A stretch of DNA of 54,362 nt. Source: Acidiphilium sp. PA (GTDB lineage: Bacteria; Pseudomonadota; Alphaproteobacteria; Acetobacterales; Acetobacteraceae). The notes below the pieces were generated by a model, which had not been told where the DNA came from, did no database searches, and saw only the letters and a program-made list of their open reading frames with translations. The stretch spans positions 1 through 54,362 of the forward strand of contig NZ_JAIMBY010000020.1 in assembly GCF_026191915.1 (NCBI RefSeq), in the 5' to 3' direction. Positions 33,214 through 42,308 of the stretch are shown in pieces. The stretch's first letter is position 1. Every line of letters begins with the position of its first letter. The translations under genes and the position numbers were made by a program.

Positions 33214-33903
33214 CTACCCCGCCGCTTCAGACTGATTATACTCCAAATCATCGGCGGGTTGCGACATTTCACGGCGGGCGCGGAGCAGGTCACGCAACGC
33301 TTCTTCGAACCGTTCGACCGCCAGATGCGCTGGCCAGGGCTCCCATGGCGCCATGCCTGGCGGGATCGTGAGAGGATCTCGGTCGAGCGGTTTGAGCGTG
33401 ATGCCTAGATCGCGCCGCAGCGCCGCCTTGCGCCAGCCAACGACATGGAGCGCCTCGCTCGCGGCTGCGAGATGATCGGAATGTTTGTGGAGTTGATGGC
33501 TGGCCACCGTCCAGGGCGGCAGATCGTAGCGCTGGTTCAATGCCGCCTGGAGACGCCGGTTGATCTGGAGATAGCCCTATCCAAGATGCGGCTTCAGCGG
33601 GGTGATCGGATCGAACCCGCCGATCAACGCCTCGGTTCCATCGTGAAGCAATTCGCGCAGCGCCTCACCCGGCGATAGTGGCGATGGCGCCAACAGCTTG
33701 CGTATCGCCAGCACGGAGAGACTGTGTTGGGCAACAGACAGCGGCAGATCCCAGCAGGAATGCCCGCCCCAGCGATAGGTGCGCGACAGACCGGTCGCTA
33801 GATCGGCGTCGGTCCATGCATTCGGCGCTGGATCGAGCAGATTGAGGCAGTTGCCGGATCGGAACATGATCCACGCTCGGAATGAGGATCTCCGCCCCCA
33901 CAA
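33214..33903 (-). pseudogene. HD-domain phosphohydrolase with an in-frame amber codon
   Basis: One reading frame, broken by TAG at 33577-33579. Before it: LARTYRWGGHS-like metal ligands (TYRWGGHSCWDLPLSVAQHS), then ELLHDGTEALIGGFDPITPL (HD motif). After it, in the same frame: GYLQINRRLQAALNQRYDLP and HKHSDHLAAASEALHVVGW, both typical of YfbR-like HD hydrolases, which dephosphorylate nucleotides. The expected residue at the stop is probably Glu (GAG to TAG). Start is a TTG at 33903 with no clear RBS; the frame may begin nearby. Confidence 0.75.
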
Positions 33904-34035
33904 AAATACCCAAACTGGGGAGCATTTATGTGAGGCAACAGGTCACGCTTCGGGAGCTTTTCAGGCGAGGCAATGCGACCGTGTCATCGCCGGCCAACGC
34001 ACAAGGAACCGTGTTGTGTGTCGCCGTCCGTTTGA

Positions 34036-35016
34036 TCAGCTCCCGTCCGTGACGATCATCAGCTGATCAGGGTCGATGCGACGAAGCAACGTGATGGCGA
34101 GTTTGTGGTCACTGGCAGCCAGCGCGCGGATAACCAGGTGGCGCAGATCGGTCCACACATCGGCAACGCGTCCCAATGCCACGAAGCATTCATCGGTACC
34201 CACCGTCACCAACGCTTCGATGACCTCATTCGTCGGCTCATGCATAACGAGCCCCACGAGAAAAGGCACGGCCTCGCATCGCCCCAAAACACCGAGGACG
34301 ATCGCGGCTTCACGCGCGACGTCGTGATGCAGATCTTCGAGCAATTCGATCAGGCGGGGAACCGCCGCGGGCCAAAAGCGCGCACACCGACAGGCGCTGG
34401 CACGGAGATCGGGCTCGCGCGCGTTCAGCGCGTCGTGCACGATGGTCGGTGGCACCCGTACCCTGAGCCTCGCGGCCGCATTCAGGGCAAATGATAGACC
34501 GGGTTCCGCAACGACATGATCAGTGAGCAATCGTTGCACCGTTGCGGCTGCCTCGGGGCCACCAATCGCCGCCAATCCCGCCAAGGCTACGGTTTGCTCG
34601 CGAACCGGATGGGACATCCCGAACCCTTTGAACCGCCGGCACAACGCATCGAGCGCCGGAACGGCCCCGGCGACCTGACGGCGGACGGCCTCATCCACGT
34701 AGGCTGAACAATCCGCCGACCCCATGAGCGGCAGTCTCTCCAGCAAGAGCCTGTCATCGACGCTTCGCGGATCGATTGGCCCTGAGACCCGCGGTGCCGT
34801 CGCTGCACGCACCGGTGCATCCCAGCCACCTCCGGCGAATAGGTCGCCCTGTCCAGGCAAAGCTGATCCCGGCAAGGCTAACTCATGCTTCGGTTGGTTG
34901 AGGCATGACCCGTAATAATCGAACGCTCCACGGGATTCCACAGCTTTCTGATGGCGGTGCGCAACGATCGGCCTCGGCGCAGATCCAGTATCCTTCCGCC
35001 ACTCAGGCAATTCCAA
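34036..35016 (-). CDS. HEAT-repeat protein divergent from the WGR-SNF2 operon
   Basis: 326 aa from a TTG; no good RBS, so the start is uncertain. An N-terminal unique region (FDYYGSCLNQPKHELALPG, DLFAGGGWD) precedes at least five HEAT-like helical repeats (for example REQTVALAGLAAIGGPEAAA; VAREAAIVLGVLGRCEAVPF; EVIEALVTVGTDECFVALG). HEAT solenoids bind proteins or nucleic acids. Its divergent pairing with the WGR/SNF2 genes across 164 bp suggests a shared system. No catalytic motif seen. Confidence 0.75.
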   Translation of the reverse strand: MELPEWRKDTGSAPRPIVAHRHQKAVESRGAFDYYGSCLNQPKHELALPGSALPGQGDLFAGGGWDAPVRAATAPRVSGPIDPRSVDDRLLLERLPLMGSADCSAYVDEAVRRQVAGAVPALDALCRRFKGFGMSHPVREQTVALAGLAAIGGPEAAATVQRLLTDHVVAEPGLSFALNAAARLRVRVPPTIVHDALNAREPDLRASACRCARFWPAAVPRLIELLEDLHHDVAREAAIVLGVLGRCEAVPFLVGLVMHEPTNEVIEALVTVGTDECFVALGRVADVWTDLRHLVIRALAASDHKLAITLLRRIDPDQLMIVTDGS

Positions 35017-35112
35017 AAAGCGACCACCGGCAGCGTCGCCCCACCCAGCGCCTTAACGCGGTTCGCGAACCGTCATGCGCTCCACCGGCCATCCAGCCTG
35101 CCAACCTCAGGA

Positions 35113-35161
35113 GTGTCGATCATATTATCTGAATCGGGGGGATTCTCATCAGATTCGACAC
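35113..35161. promoter_or_regulatory. Nested dyad between the divergent HEAT and WGR genes
   Basis: GTGTCGA / TCGACAC encloses ATCTGA / TCAGAT and ATC / GAT around GGGGG. It sits in the 164-bp divergent gap, so it could be an operator acting on both promoters. The arms are interrupted, and no -10/-35 pair is clear. Confidence 0.4.
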
Positions 35162-35180
35162 CGCCTAGACTCACACCATC

Positions 35181-35516
35181 ATGATCGATACCCCTGCCAT
35201 GGCTGGCGTCATGCTCGAATTGCGCGCCTGCGCTCCGGAAAAGAACCGGTTCCGCAGTTGGCGGATCGAAATCGATCGCGATCTGTTTGGCGTGCTCAAT
35301 GCAAGGATTACGTTCGGCCGGATCGGCACCACCGGACGAACCCGGCGATGGGATTTCGCGACAGACGCAGAGGCGGCCCGCTTCCTGCGCGCCAAACTGC
35401 GCCGCCGGGCCAGCGGGACGCGACGACGCGGCGCCGTCTATCGCGTGATCGACGCCAGCGCGATCGCAATGCCTTTCATCGGGACGCTGTTGCCGGTAGA
35501 TAATTCGTCGGAATGA
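35181..35516 (+). CDS. WGR-domain protein
   Basis: 111 aa. The WGR core is clear: FRSWRIEIDRDLFGVLNARITFGRIGTTGRTRRWDF-type sequence with F-GRIG in place of W-GR-G, then DAEAARFLRAKLRRR. WGR modules bind nucleic acid in PARPs and MolR proteins. Here the domain stands alone and is ATGA-coupled to the SNF2 helicase, so it probably serves as its DNA-recognition subunit. The tail after residue 85 is hydrophobic and of unknown role. Confidence 0.8.
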   Translation: MIDTPAMAGVMLELRACAPEKNRFRSWRIEIDRDLFGVLNARITFGRIGTTGRTRRWDFATDAEAARFLRAKLRRRASGTRRRGAVYRVIDASAIAMPFIGTLLPVDNSSE

Positions 35517-38500
35517 GCGGCACCATGAACCCCATGCCAAAGTCCGATTTGTGGCAGGCCTACTGCGATCTGCCGATCGATCAGAAGACGATCGTGCGGA
35601 TCGCAAGCCTGACCATGCCGCCGTTCGAGCGCTATTCGCTCCAGACCCATCTGCCACGCACTGCACTACCCGGACCAAACGGAAAGACCTGGTCATATAA
35701 CACGGTCCGCACCACGCTCGACGCGCTGACCCGAAAAGGGCTGCTCACCCAGCAATCCGGCTGCGTCGCGGCACTGCTGCATCCGGTCGCGATCGATGCG
35801 ATCGCCGCGTCCGATGGCGAGCAGATCGTCGCCATGATCCACGCGGCGTATCCCGCGGGCTGTGCGCTCGATACCGGCAACCGGGGCCGCTATCATGGTG
35901 ATTACGACACGCTGCTCCGGCAGATTCGCCTCGCGATCTACACGAATGATATCGAGCGGTTTTCAGTCCTGCGTGACTTTCATGACAAACGCTGCGCACC
36001 CAATCAAACGATCGACTTGTTTGTCCAGCTCTATTTTGGCGTCCAGCTCGAGATCGGATGGCTGAACAGCCGGCACCCCATTATCCAGATCGCCCTGTTG
36101 CAAGCGAAGCTTGCCGGCCTGGTCGGCCTTGGCGTGTCACCCCCCGATTTGGCGGCGCTGGAGACGCATTTCCGGGGTGTGCAGGATCAAGAACCATTCG
36201 CAGCCGTGCTTCCTTTGCTGCTCAATTATGACCTGCTCGCCGGTCGCCTTGCCGATGTCAGAGACCGGTTGCCGCGCCTGCCGGATCCAGCCGGCGCCCA
36301 AAGCCTCTGCATCACTGCGGCACTCGATCTTTTGACCGGCCAGGCCGAGGCGGCGCGCCAGGGATATCGCGCTGCACTGAAAGGCCTACGTAAGAACCTT
36401 GGCCGGCGCAAAGTCTTTCTCGATGGCATCCACGGCATACTATTTCTGCTGACCATGCTGCAAGCCAACGATGCCACCTTGCACCCAGAGATCACCGGCT
36501 ATCTGGACAACGTCCTCGCCGAGCCATTGCGCGCGAACGGTGCTTACTGGAGCGTGCAGGCCCTGCTCTGGCTGAGCCAGGGTTTTGACGGCAAAATCGG
36601 TGCGTTCGTCAAATCGGATCACCGGGGCCTTGCCTCATCCCCGATTGATGTCGCCTTCATGGCACTGGCCGAGTATGCCTACGACCCGGCTTTAGCGCGG
36701 AAAAACCAAGACAAGCTGATCAATCAGTTTCACCAGCTGAAAGATCGGATCCCGTTGCTCGCCCGGATCCATGCCGAGATCCTGGCCGAAGTCGCGCAGG
36801 ATACGACGCCGTACCGCGCATACCTCATCGAGGGCGGAGGAGGCAGCGAGATCGGCCTGCGCTTCACTCGACTTATCACGATGCAGGAGCCATGGGAGCG
36901 GGCACTTGGCAGTCTCGATGTATTGCTGGGGTCGCAGGCTGCTCCATCCGGGATTACCGCACCGGCAGCGGCACCGACCAAGCGGCTCGCATGGTTCATC
37001 GATCCCGACAGCAAGGCGATCGACGTCGTCGAACAATCGGCGAAAGGAACTGGCTGGTCGGACGGGCGCCCGATCGCGCTGAAGCGGCTGTATGAGCGGG
37101 ATCCCCGGCTGACTTATCTCACGCCCGAGGATCGCGCCGGCTTGGCTGGTCTGCGGCGGGAGACGAGCGGATGGAACGCGAACGAGGCCTTCGAGTTCGA
37201 TCCTGTTCGTGCGCTACCGGCACTGGTCGGTCATCCTGCGGTGTTCGATGCGCGCCACCGGGCACGCCGGATCGAACTCGTGAACTATCCGCTGGAACTG
37301 ATCATCGCCAAGAAGGGAAAGGAATTCCGCCTCACCCTCTCGCACACCGCGGATCAACCGGCTGTCTTCCTCGAGGCGGAAACACCGGCCCGCTACCGGG
37401 TAATCGAGTTCCCGAAGCGTCTGCTGCCGATCCAGGAGGTCCTGGGGCGCCGTGGCCTGACCGTGCCGGCGCGGGCGCGCGATCAGGTCATCGCACTGGT
37501 GCGCAAAACCAATCCGACGCTGCCGATCCGCTCCGAAATCGAGGATATCGAACAGGAGGTGCAAGAGGGTGTGGCCGCACCGGTCGTCCAGATCATTCCA
37601 CAACATGAAGGGTTGAAGCTGAACCTGATGGTCCGGCCGTTCGGCCCGGAGGGACCAGCCTATGTGGCTGGACTCGGCGGACGGTCGCTGCTGGCGACAA
37701 TCGCGGGCCAGCAGGTGCGCGTCAACCGCGATCTGGCGGAGGAGGTCGCGGCGCGCCACGCTCTGGTCGACGCCTGCCCGACGCTGCGCGACCGGGGCGG
37801 TACGGACGTCCATGAGCTTGTGCTCGACGATCTGGAGGGCAGCCTGGAGCTACTGCTCGAATTGCAAACCTATGGCGGGCCATTATCAATCGAGTGGCCG
37901 GAAGGTCAGCGGATGCGGGTCAGTCGTGCCGCGTCGGATCGGCTGAGAGTGCAGGTAACCCGCGATCGCGATTGGTTCAATGTCGCGGGGACCATCGACC
38001 TCGACGAGGATCGCGTTCTGGAAATGCGCTTCCTGCTCGAGCGGCTCGGCCGCGCGCGGGGCCGATTCGTGCCGCTGGAGGACGGCAGTTTCGTCGCCCT
38101 CACCCATCAGTTGCAGACCCAGTTACAGAAACTGACGGCGGTATCGGAAGTCCATCGCGCCGGGCACCGGGTACATGCCCTTGGCGCGCCGGCACTGGAG
38201 GCAGCCCTGTCGGAGAGCGGCACGATCGAGGCCGATGCCGCATGGAAGCGCCACGTCGCGCGGATCAATGCGGCCGAACGTTGGACACCGCAGCCTCCCG
38301 TCAACCTGCAGGCCGAATTGCGCGACTACCAGATGGAGGGTTTTGTCTGGCTTTCGCGCCTCGCCCGCTGGGGCGCCGGTGCCTGTCTGGCCGACGACAT
38401 GGGACTCGGCAAGACCGTCCAGACGATCGCCGTCCTGCTCGACCGTGCCCTCGATGGACCCTGTCTGGTGGTTGCTCCGACCTCGGTTTGCCCCAACTGG

Positions 38501-39688
38501 ACCTCGGAAATTCGCCGCTTTGCCCCGACCTTAACCGTGCATCGGCTGTCCACGAGCAGCGATCGCGCCGGATCGATCGCAAGGCTGAGTAAGAACGACG
38601 TCTTGATCTGCAGCTACGGGCTCCTCCATCAGGAAAGCGACGCCCTTGCCGCCGTGGCTTGGTCGATGGTCGTGCTCGACGAAGCGCAGGCGATCAAGAA
38701 TGCCGACACCAAACGTGCCCAGGCGAGCCTGTCGCTTCAGGCGGATTTCCGGGTGGTGCTGACCGGAACCCCCGTCGAGAATTACCTTGATGAACTCTGG
38801 AGCCTGTTCAACTTCCTCAATCCCGGCCTGCTGGGGTCGCGCGAGGGGTTTCAGAAGCGGTTTGCCATCCCGATCGAACGGGACCGGAACCCGCAGGCGC
38901 GTCATGCGTTGCGGACTCTGATCCGGCCATTCCTGCTGCGGCGTACCAAAGCCGCGGTATTGAGCGAATTACCCCCTCGCACCGAACAGACCGTCGTGGT
39001 CGAAATGAACGAGGCTGAGCGCGCGTTCTACGAAGCATTGCGCCAGCAGGCGCTGGACAACCTGGAGAACTTGGACACCCAAGCCGGCAAGCGCAAAATC
39101 CATATCCTGGCCGAGATCACCAGACTGCGGCGGGCCTGCTGCAATCCCGCCTTGATCGATCCGAGCGCAGGCGTGCCAAGTAGCAAGCTGGAAACCTTCC
39201 TCGGGCTGGTCTCAGAACTGATCCGCAATCGGCATCGGGCTCTGGTGTTCAGCCAGTTCGTCGGTCATCTGGCCTTGATCCGCGCCGCCCTTGATGAGCG
39301 CGGCATCGCCTATGAATACCTCGATGGCAGCACGCCATCCGCCGATCGCGAGCGGCGGGTCGCCGCGTTTCAGGCGGGGACATCGGACCTGTTCTTGATC
39401 AGCCTGCGGGCCGGTGGCACCGGGCTGAACCTGACGGCTGCGGATTATGTCGTTCATCTCGATCCGTGGTGGAATCCTGCGGTCGAGGATCAGGCGTCGG
39501 ACCGCGCCCATCGCATCGGCCAGGAGCGGCCGGTCACGATCTACCGCCTGATCATGGAGGGTAGCATTGAAGAGCGCATCCTCGCCCTCCATCGAGACAA
39601 GCGCGATCTGGCGTCGGAACTGCTCGAAGGCGGCGAAGTCGCCGCCCGACTAACCGAGGACGAATTGATCGATCTCATCCGGGTGTAG
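35513..39688 (+). CDS. 1391-aa SNF2-family helicase with a large unique N-terminus
   Basis: The C-terminal 470 residues are a complete SNF2 motor: ADDMGLGKT (about 960), VVLDEAQAIKN (DEAQ box, about 1056), VLTGTPVENYLDELWSLFNF, RRTKAAVLSELPPRTE, ALVFSQFVGHL, and QASDRAHRIGQ (about 1330). The first 900 residues are not a known restriction or SWIM zinc module by eye: no Cys cluster and no nuclease motif. They look like a helical solenoid (about 1-450) followed by beta-rich segments (about 560-860). Translation is coupled to the WGR gene. Likely a dsDNA translocase or remodeller; a defence role is possible but unproven. Confidence 0.9.
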   Translation: MSGTMNPMPKSDLWQAYCDLPIDQKTIVRIASLTMPPFERYSLQTHLPRTALPGPNGKTWSYNTVRTTLDALTRKGLLTQQSGCVAALLHPVAIDAIAASDGEQIVAMIHAAYPAGCALDTGNRGRYHGDYDTLLRQIRLAIYTNDIERFSVLRDFHDKRCAPNQTIDLFVQLYFGVQLEIGWLNSRHPIIQIALLQAKLAGLVGLGVSPPDLAALETHFRGVQDQEPFAAVLPLLLNYDLLAGRLADVRDRLPRLPDPAGAQSLCITAALDLLTGQAEAARQGYRAALKGLRKNLGRRKVFLDGIHGILFLLTMLQANDATLHPEITGYLDNVLAEPLRANGAYWSVQALLWLSQGFDGKIGAFVKSDHRGLASSPIDVAFMALAEYAYDPALARKNQDKLINQFHQLKDRIPLLARIHAEILAEVAQDTTPYRAYLIEGGGGSEIGLRFTRLITMQEPWERALGSLDVLLGSQAAPSGITAPAAAPTKRLAWFIDPDSKAIDVVEQSAKGTGWSDGRPIALKRLYERDPRLTYLTPEDRAGLAGLRRETSGWNANEAFEFDPVRALPALVGHPAVFDARHRARRIELVNYPLELIIAKKGKEFRLTLSHTADQPAVFLEAETPARYRVIEFPKRLLPIQEVLGRRGLTVPARARDQVIALVRKTNPTLPIRSEIEDIEQEVQEGVAAPVVQIIPQHEGLKLNLMVRPFGPEGPAYVAGLGGRSLLATIAGQQVRVNRDLAEEVAARHALVDACPTLRDRGGTDVHELVLDDLEGSLELLLELQTYGGPLSIEWPEGQRMRVSRAASDRLRVQVTRDRDWFNVAGTIDLDEDRVLEMRFLLERLGRARGRFVPLEDGSFVALTHQLQTQLQKLTAVSEVHRAGHRVHALGAPALEAALSESGTIEADAAWKRHVARINAAERWTPQPPVNLQAELRDYQMEGFVWLSRLARWGAGACLADDMGLGKTVQTIAVLLDRALDGPCLVVAPTSVCPNWTSEIRRFAPTLTVHRLSTSSDRAGSIARLSKNDVLICSYGLLHQESDALAAVAWSMVVLDEAQAIKNADTKRAQASLSLQADFRVVLTGTPVENYLDELWSLFNFLNPGLLGSREGFQKRFAIPIERDRNPQARHALRTLIRPFLLRRTKAAVLSELPPRTEQTVVVEMNEAERAFYEALRQQALDNLENLDTQAGKRKIHILAEITRLRRACCNPALIDPSAGVPSSKLETFLGLVSELIRNRHRALVFSQFVGHLALIRAALDERGIAYEYLDGSTPSADRERRVAAFQAGTSDLFLISLRAGGTGLNLTAADYVVHLDPWWNPAVEDQASDRAHRIGQERPVTIYRLIMEGSIEERILALHRDKRDLASELLEGGEVAARLTEDELIDLIRV

Positions 39689-39947
39689 CAAGCCATGGGC
39701 CGTCCGGGAGTTCGCGAGGTCCGTCATATCGGGCGTCTGATGTCGCAACAATGATTCTCGATGATCCGGGCTGAACCGCTATCGCCGGATTGGCCTTGGA
39801 TATCGGCATAGCCTGGCCAAGCGGAAGCGCGAGATGCAGCGGACCGTGCGATAGCGGCAGCTGGCCACAGACCCAATATGGCTCTGCCTCAATTCGTGTG
39901 ATCGTGGTGCTGCTTGACGGCTGGAACGGAGACTGGGCTGATGTGGC

Positions 39948-40870
39948 ATGATCAAAAATACAAAATGGGCGCTTGGATCTGGCCTCGAGCTCTTGGGGTC
40001 GGAGTGCCGCGACGGGCGCTGGACGGTCTCGGCCGTGGGACGGGGAAGCGCTCGTTGTCCCGGATGTGATGTGCGATCTAGCCGGCGTCACGGTTGGCAG
40101 GTTCGCCTTCTGCAGGACCTGCCGGCTCAGGGGACGCCGGTTACGCTACGCGTGCGCCTTTCACGATGGCGATGTCAGAAACAAGGGTGTGCGCGCAAGA
40201 CGTTCAGCGATCGGCTTCCCACAATCGCCGTACCGTCTGCTCGAAGGACCTGCCGGGTGGCCGATTTGACCAGGCTTTTCGGCCATGCCGCCGGCGGTCG
40301 TCCGGCAGAGCGCCTGATGGCTAGCCTGGGGCTGCCACAGAGTGATGACACGATTTTGCGCCATCTCAAGCGCCATGCTGGCGGGCCCGCCGAGGCAGCA
40401 ACGGTGCGGGTGGTCGGGGTAGATGACTGGGCTTGGCAGAAGGGGTTCCGCTACGGGACGATCATGGTCGACCTTGAACGGCGCGAGGTGGTTGACGTGC
40501 TGCCTGACCGTTCGGCAGAGGCCACCGGCCATTGGCTGGCGCAGCATCCCGGTATTGAGATCGTCAGCCGAGATCGCGCCGGTCTCTACGCGGAAGGCGC
40601 GCGCCGGGGCGCGCCGCAGGCCAAGCAGGTGGCTGATCGCTTCCACTTGCCGCAGAACTTCCAGAAGGCGATCGAGCAGCAGTTGAGCCGCGCGCCTCGG
40701 CCCAACAGCCAACCCTCGCCGTCGCTTACCGAGGCCGAGCCCGTGATCCTCGCTGAATGGATTGGTCACGGGCGGCAGCCAGCGTTGGTAGAACATCGGC
40801 AACTGGGTTCAATAGGCCGCAGGGCCGTTAATACGGACAAGTTCAACCAGGTCAAAGCTTTGCAACTTTC
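39948..40870 (+). pseudogene. ISL3 transposase, N-terminal part
   Basis: About 300 residues. Zinc-finger start CRDGRWTVSAVGRGSARCPGC-type region, ending with C-x4-C (WRCQKQGCARKTFSDRLP); HTH; catalytic VGVDDWAWQKGFRYGTIMVD and the second Asp in IVSRDRAGLYAEGARRGAPQ. The coding frame reads FNQVKALQLS at 40870 and would continue as GHRITAIV at 47305 once the insertion is removed. Confidence 0.85.
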
Positions 40871-40955
40871 GCTAGTGGTCGAGTAGCTCGGCCATTCGGC
40901 TTCGCCCTCACGGATCCGGGCAGGCGGCTTTCCCGCACCCGGCTCTTCCTGGAAG

Positions 40956-41790
40956 TCACCGGCTGCGAGCCGTTCGTGGCGTCCATGGATGAGTGATTCG
41001 AGGTTGTGGCAAGGGCAAGCTTGAAGTCACAGCCTCGAACCAATCCCAGCCCATCCGTCGGTTCTTCTGGCTCCGCCGCCTGAGGCAGTTGAACCATATC
41101 CGCCGGACATCTTGCAGGAATCCGTTGAGGGAGCGCCAGTTATGCGGCATGCCATAGTAGCCGTAATGGCCTCGCAGCACGCTGGCGTACCAGTTGTGCT
41201 GCTCCGCCAGAGGAGCATGCATGTGCCGCCGCGCGTCCTGGCGCAACGCTGTCAGCTTTCGTGACAAGCGCTTGCTCTGTGTCTTGTGCTTGACGATGAA
41301 CCGACCGTCCCGGGTCCACCCGCAATAGTGGGTGAACCCAAGGAAGGCAAAGGTTTCCGGACGCCGCTCGCCGCGCTGTTTCCGGGTTAAGGCCGGTAGA
41401 CGGCCAAACTCGATCAGGCGCGTCTTGTCCTCGTGGAGAGACAGGCCGAACTTGGCCAGCCGGTCCTTGAGGTCGGCCAGCATCCGCCGTGCGTCCGCCG
41501 CGCTCTCGAAGCCCATGACGAAGTCATCGGCGTAGCGTACGATCGAGACACGACCGCGTGCGTTCCGACGGCGCCACTGGTGGACCCAGAGATCGAGGAC
41601 GTAATGCAGGAAGATGTTGGCCAGCAGCGGGCTGATGCCCGCTCCTTGCGGCGTTCCCCTGTCAGTCTCGCGCCACTCATCGCTCTCCAGAATACCGGCC
41701 TCGAGCCACATCCGGACCAGCCGGAGGATTCGAGGATCGGCTATTCTATGCGCCAGCATTCGCAACAGCCACTCGTGGTCAACCGAGTCA
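40956..41790 (-). pseudogene. Group II intron reverse transcriptase/maturase, C-terminal part
   Basis: Contains the RT active site YADDFVMGFE, preceded by GTPQGAGISPLLANIFLHYV (RT4 region) and followed by LGFTHYCGW and the maturase X domain (WYASVLRGHYGYYGMPHNW). The frame enters from the inserted element at SSFDSVDHEWLL. The C-terminal tail HPWTPRTARSR is short, so an HNH endonuclease domain is absent. Confidence 0.85.
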
Positions 41791-41926
41791 AACGAAGACA
41801 CGACAGACTACCCATCACCAAGACGGTACGGATTCGATCGTCGTCACTCGTAAACGGCATGTATTTGAAGGGCGTCAGCTCTTTGTCATCCGGAGCCTCA
41901 TAAGACGGGGTGTCCCTGAGTTTCTT

Positions 41927-42304
41927 GTGATTTTGCCTGACGGGAGCCGCACTTTGATTCCCGCAGCATGGACGGACCGGAATGGCGGCTTGAACAGCAA
42001 GCCTTCGGACCCGCTGGCCGCAAGTGCAGATGGTCCCGAAAATCTTTGCTTGATCGGCGATTTGCTCAAGGTGCGCGTCGTCGTCGACGCTCTTTTGAGC
42101 CGACTCGCCGAGTCGGCCCCCGAACAGGAGGGCGACCATGCAGTTGGAGTTGGCATTTCCCGAGATTGCAGTGAAGCCGGACGAACCATCAAAGGGGCCT
42201 TGGGAACAGATCGATCCCGGGGCTCAGGGTGCCGCGCTGGCACTTCTCTCACGGCTGATTGCGCAAATGTTGGTCGCAAGAGCGGCCCCGGAGGGCGGCG
42301 ATGA
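41927..42304 (+). CDS. DUF5372-like small protein of the recombinase element
   Basis: 125 aa from a GTG at 41927, but similarity to family-like sequence seems to begin upstream (VVTRKRHVFEGRQLFVIRSL at about 41841), where no standard start exists. ILPDGSRTLIPAAWTDR then LLKVRVVVDALLSRL is the recognisable core. Such genes commonly accompany this type of recombinase. Function unknown. Confidence 0.55.
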   Translation: MILPDGSRTLIPAAWTDRNGGLNSKPSDPLAASADGPENLCLIGDLLKVRVVVDALLSRLAESAPEQEGDHAVGVGISRDCSEAGRTIKGALGTDRSRGSGCRAGTSLTADCANVGRKSGPGGRR

Positions 42305-42308
42305 GTGA
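42138..42308 (+). CDS. Small accessory ORF of the recombinase element
   Basis: 56 aa in a different frame from the gene it overlaps. Starts MQLELAFPEIAVKPDEPS, then a helix GAALALLSRLIAQMLVARAA. AGGAGGGCGACC precedes the ATG. It overlaps the recombinase start by 8 bases, implying coupled translation. Confidence 0.5.
   Translation: MQLELAFPEIAVKPDEPSKGPWEQIDPGAQGAALALLSRLIAQMLVARAAPEGGDE

Noticed and set aside
19521-33579. Programmed stop-codon recoding (selenocysteine or pyrrolysine)
   Set aside because: The stops are TAG, TAA and TAG, no TGA; no SECIS-like hairpin follows, and one has a sense codon in its paralogue, so plain nonsense mutation fits better.
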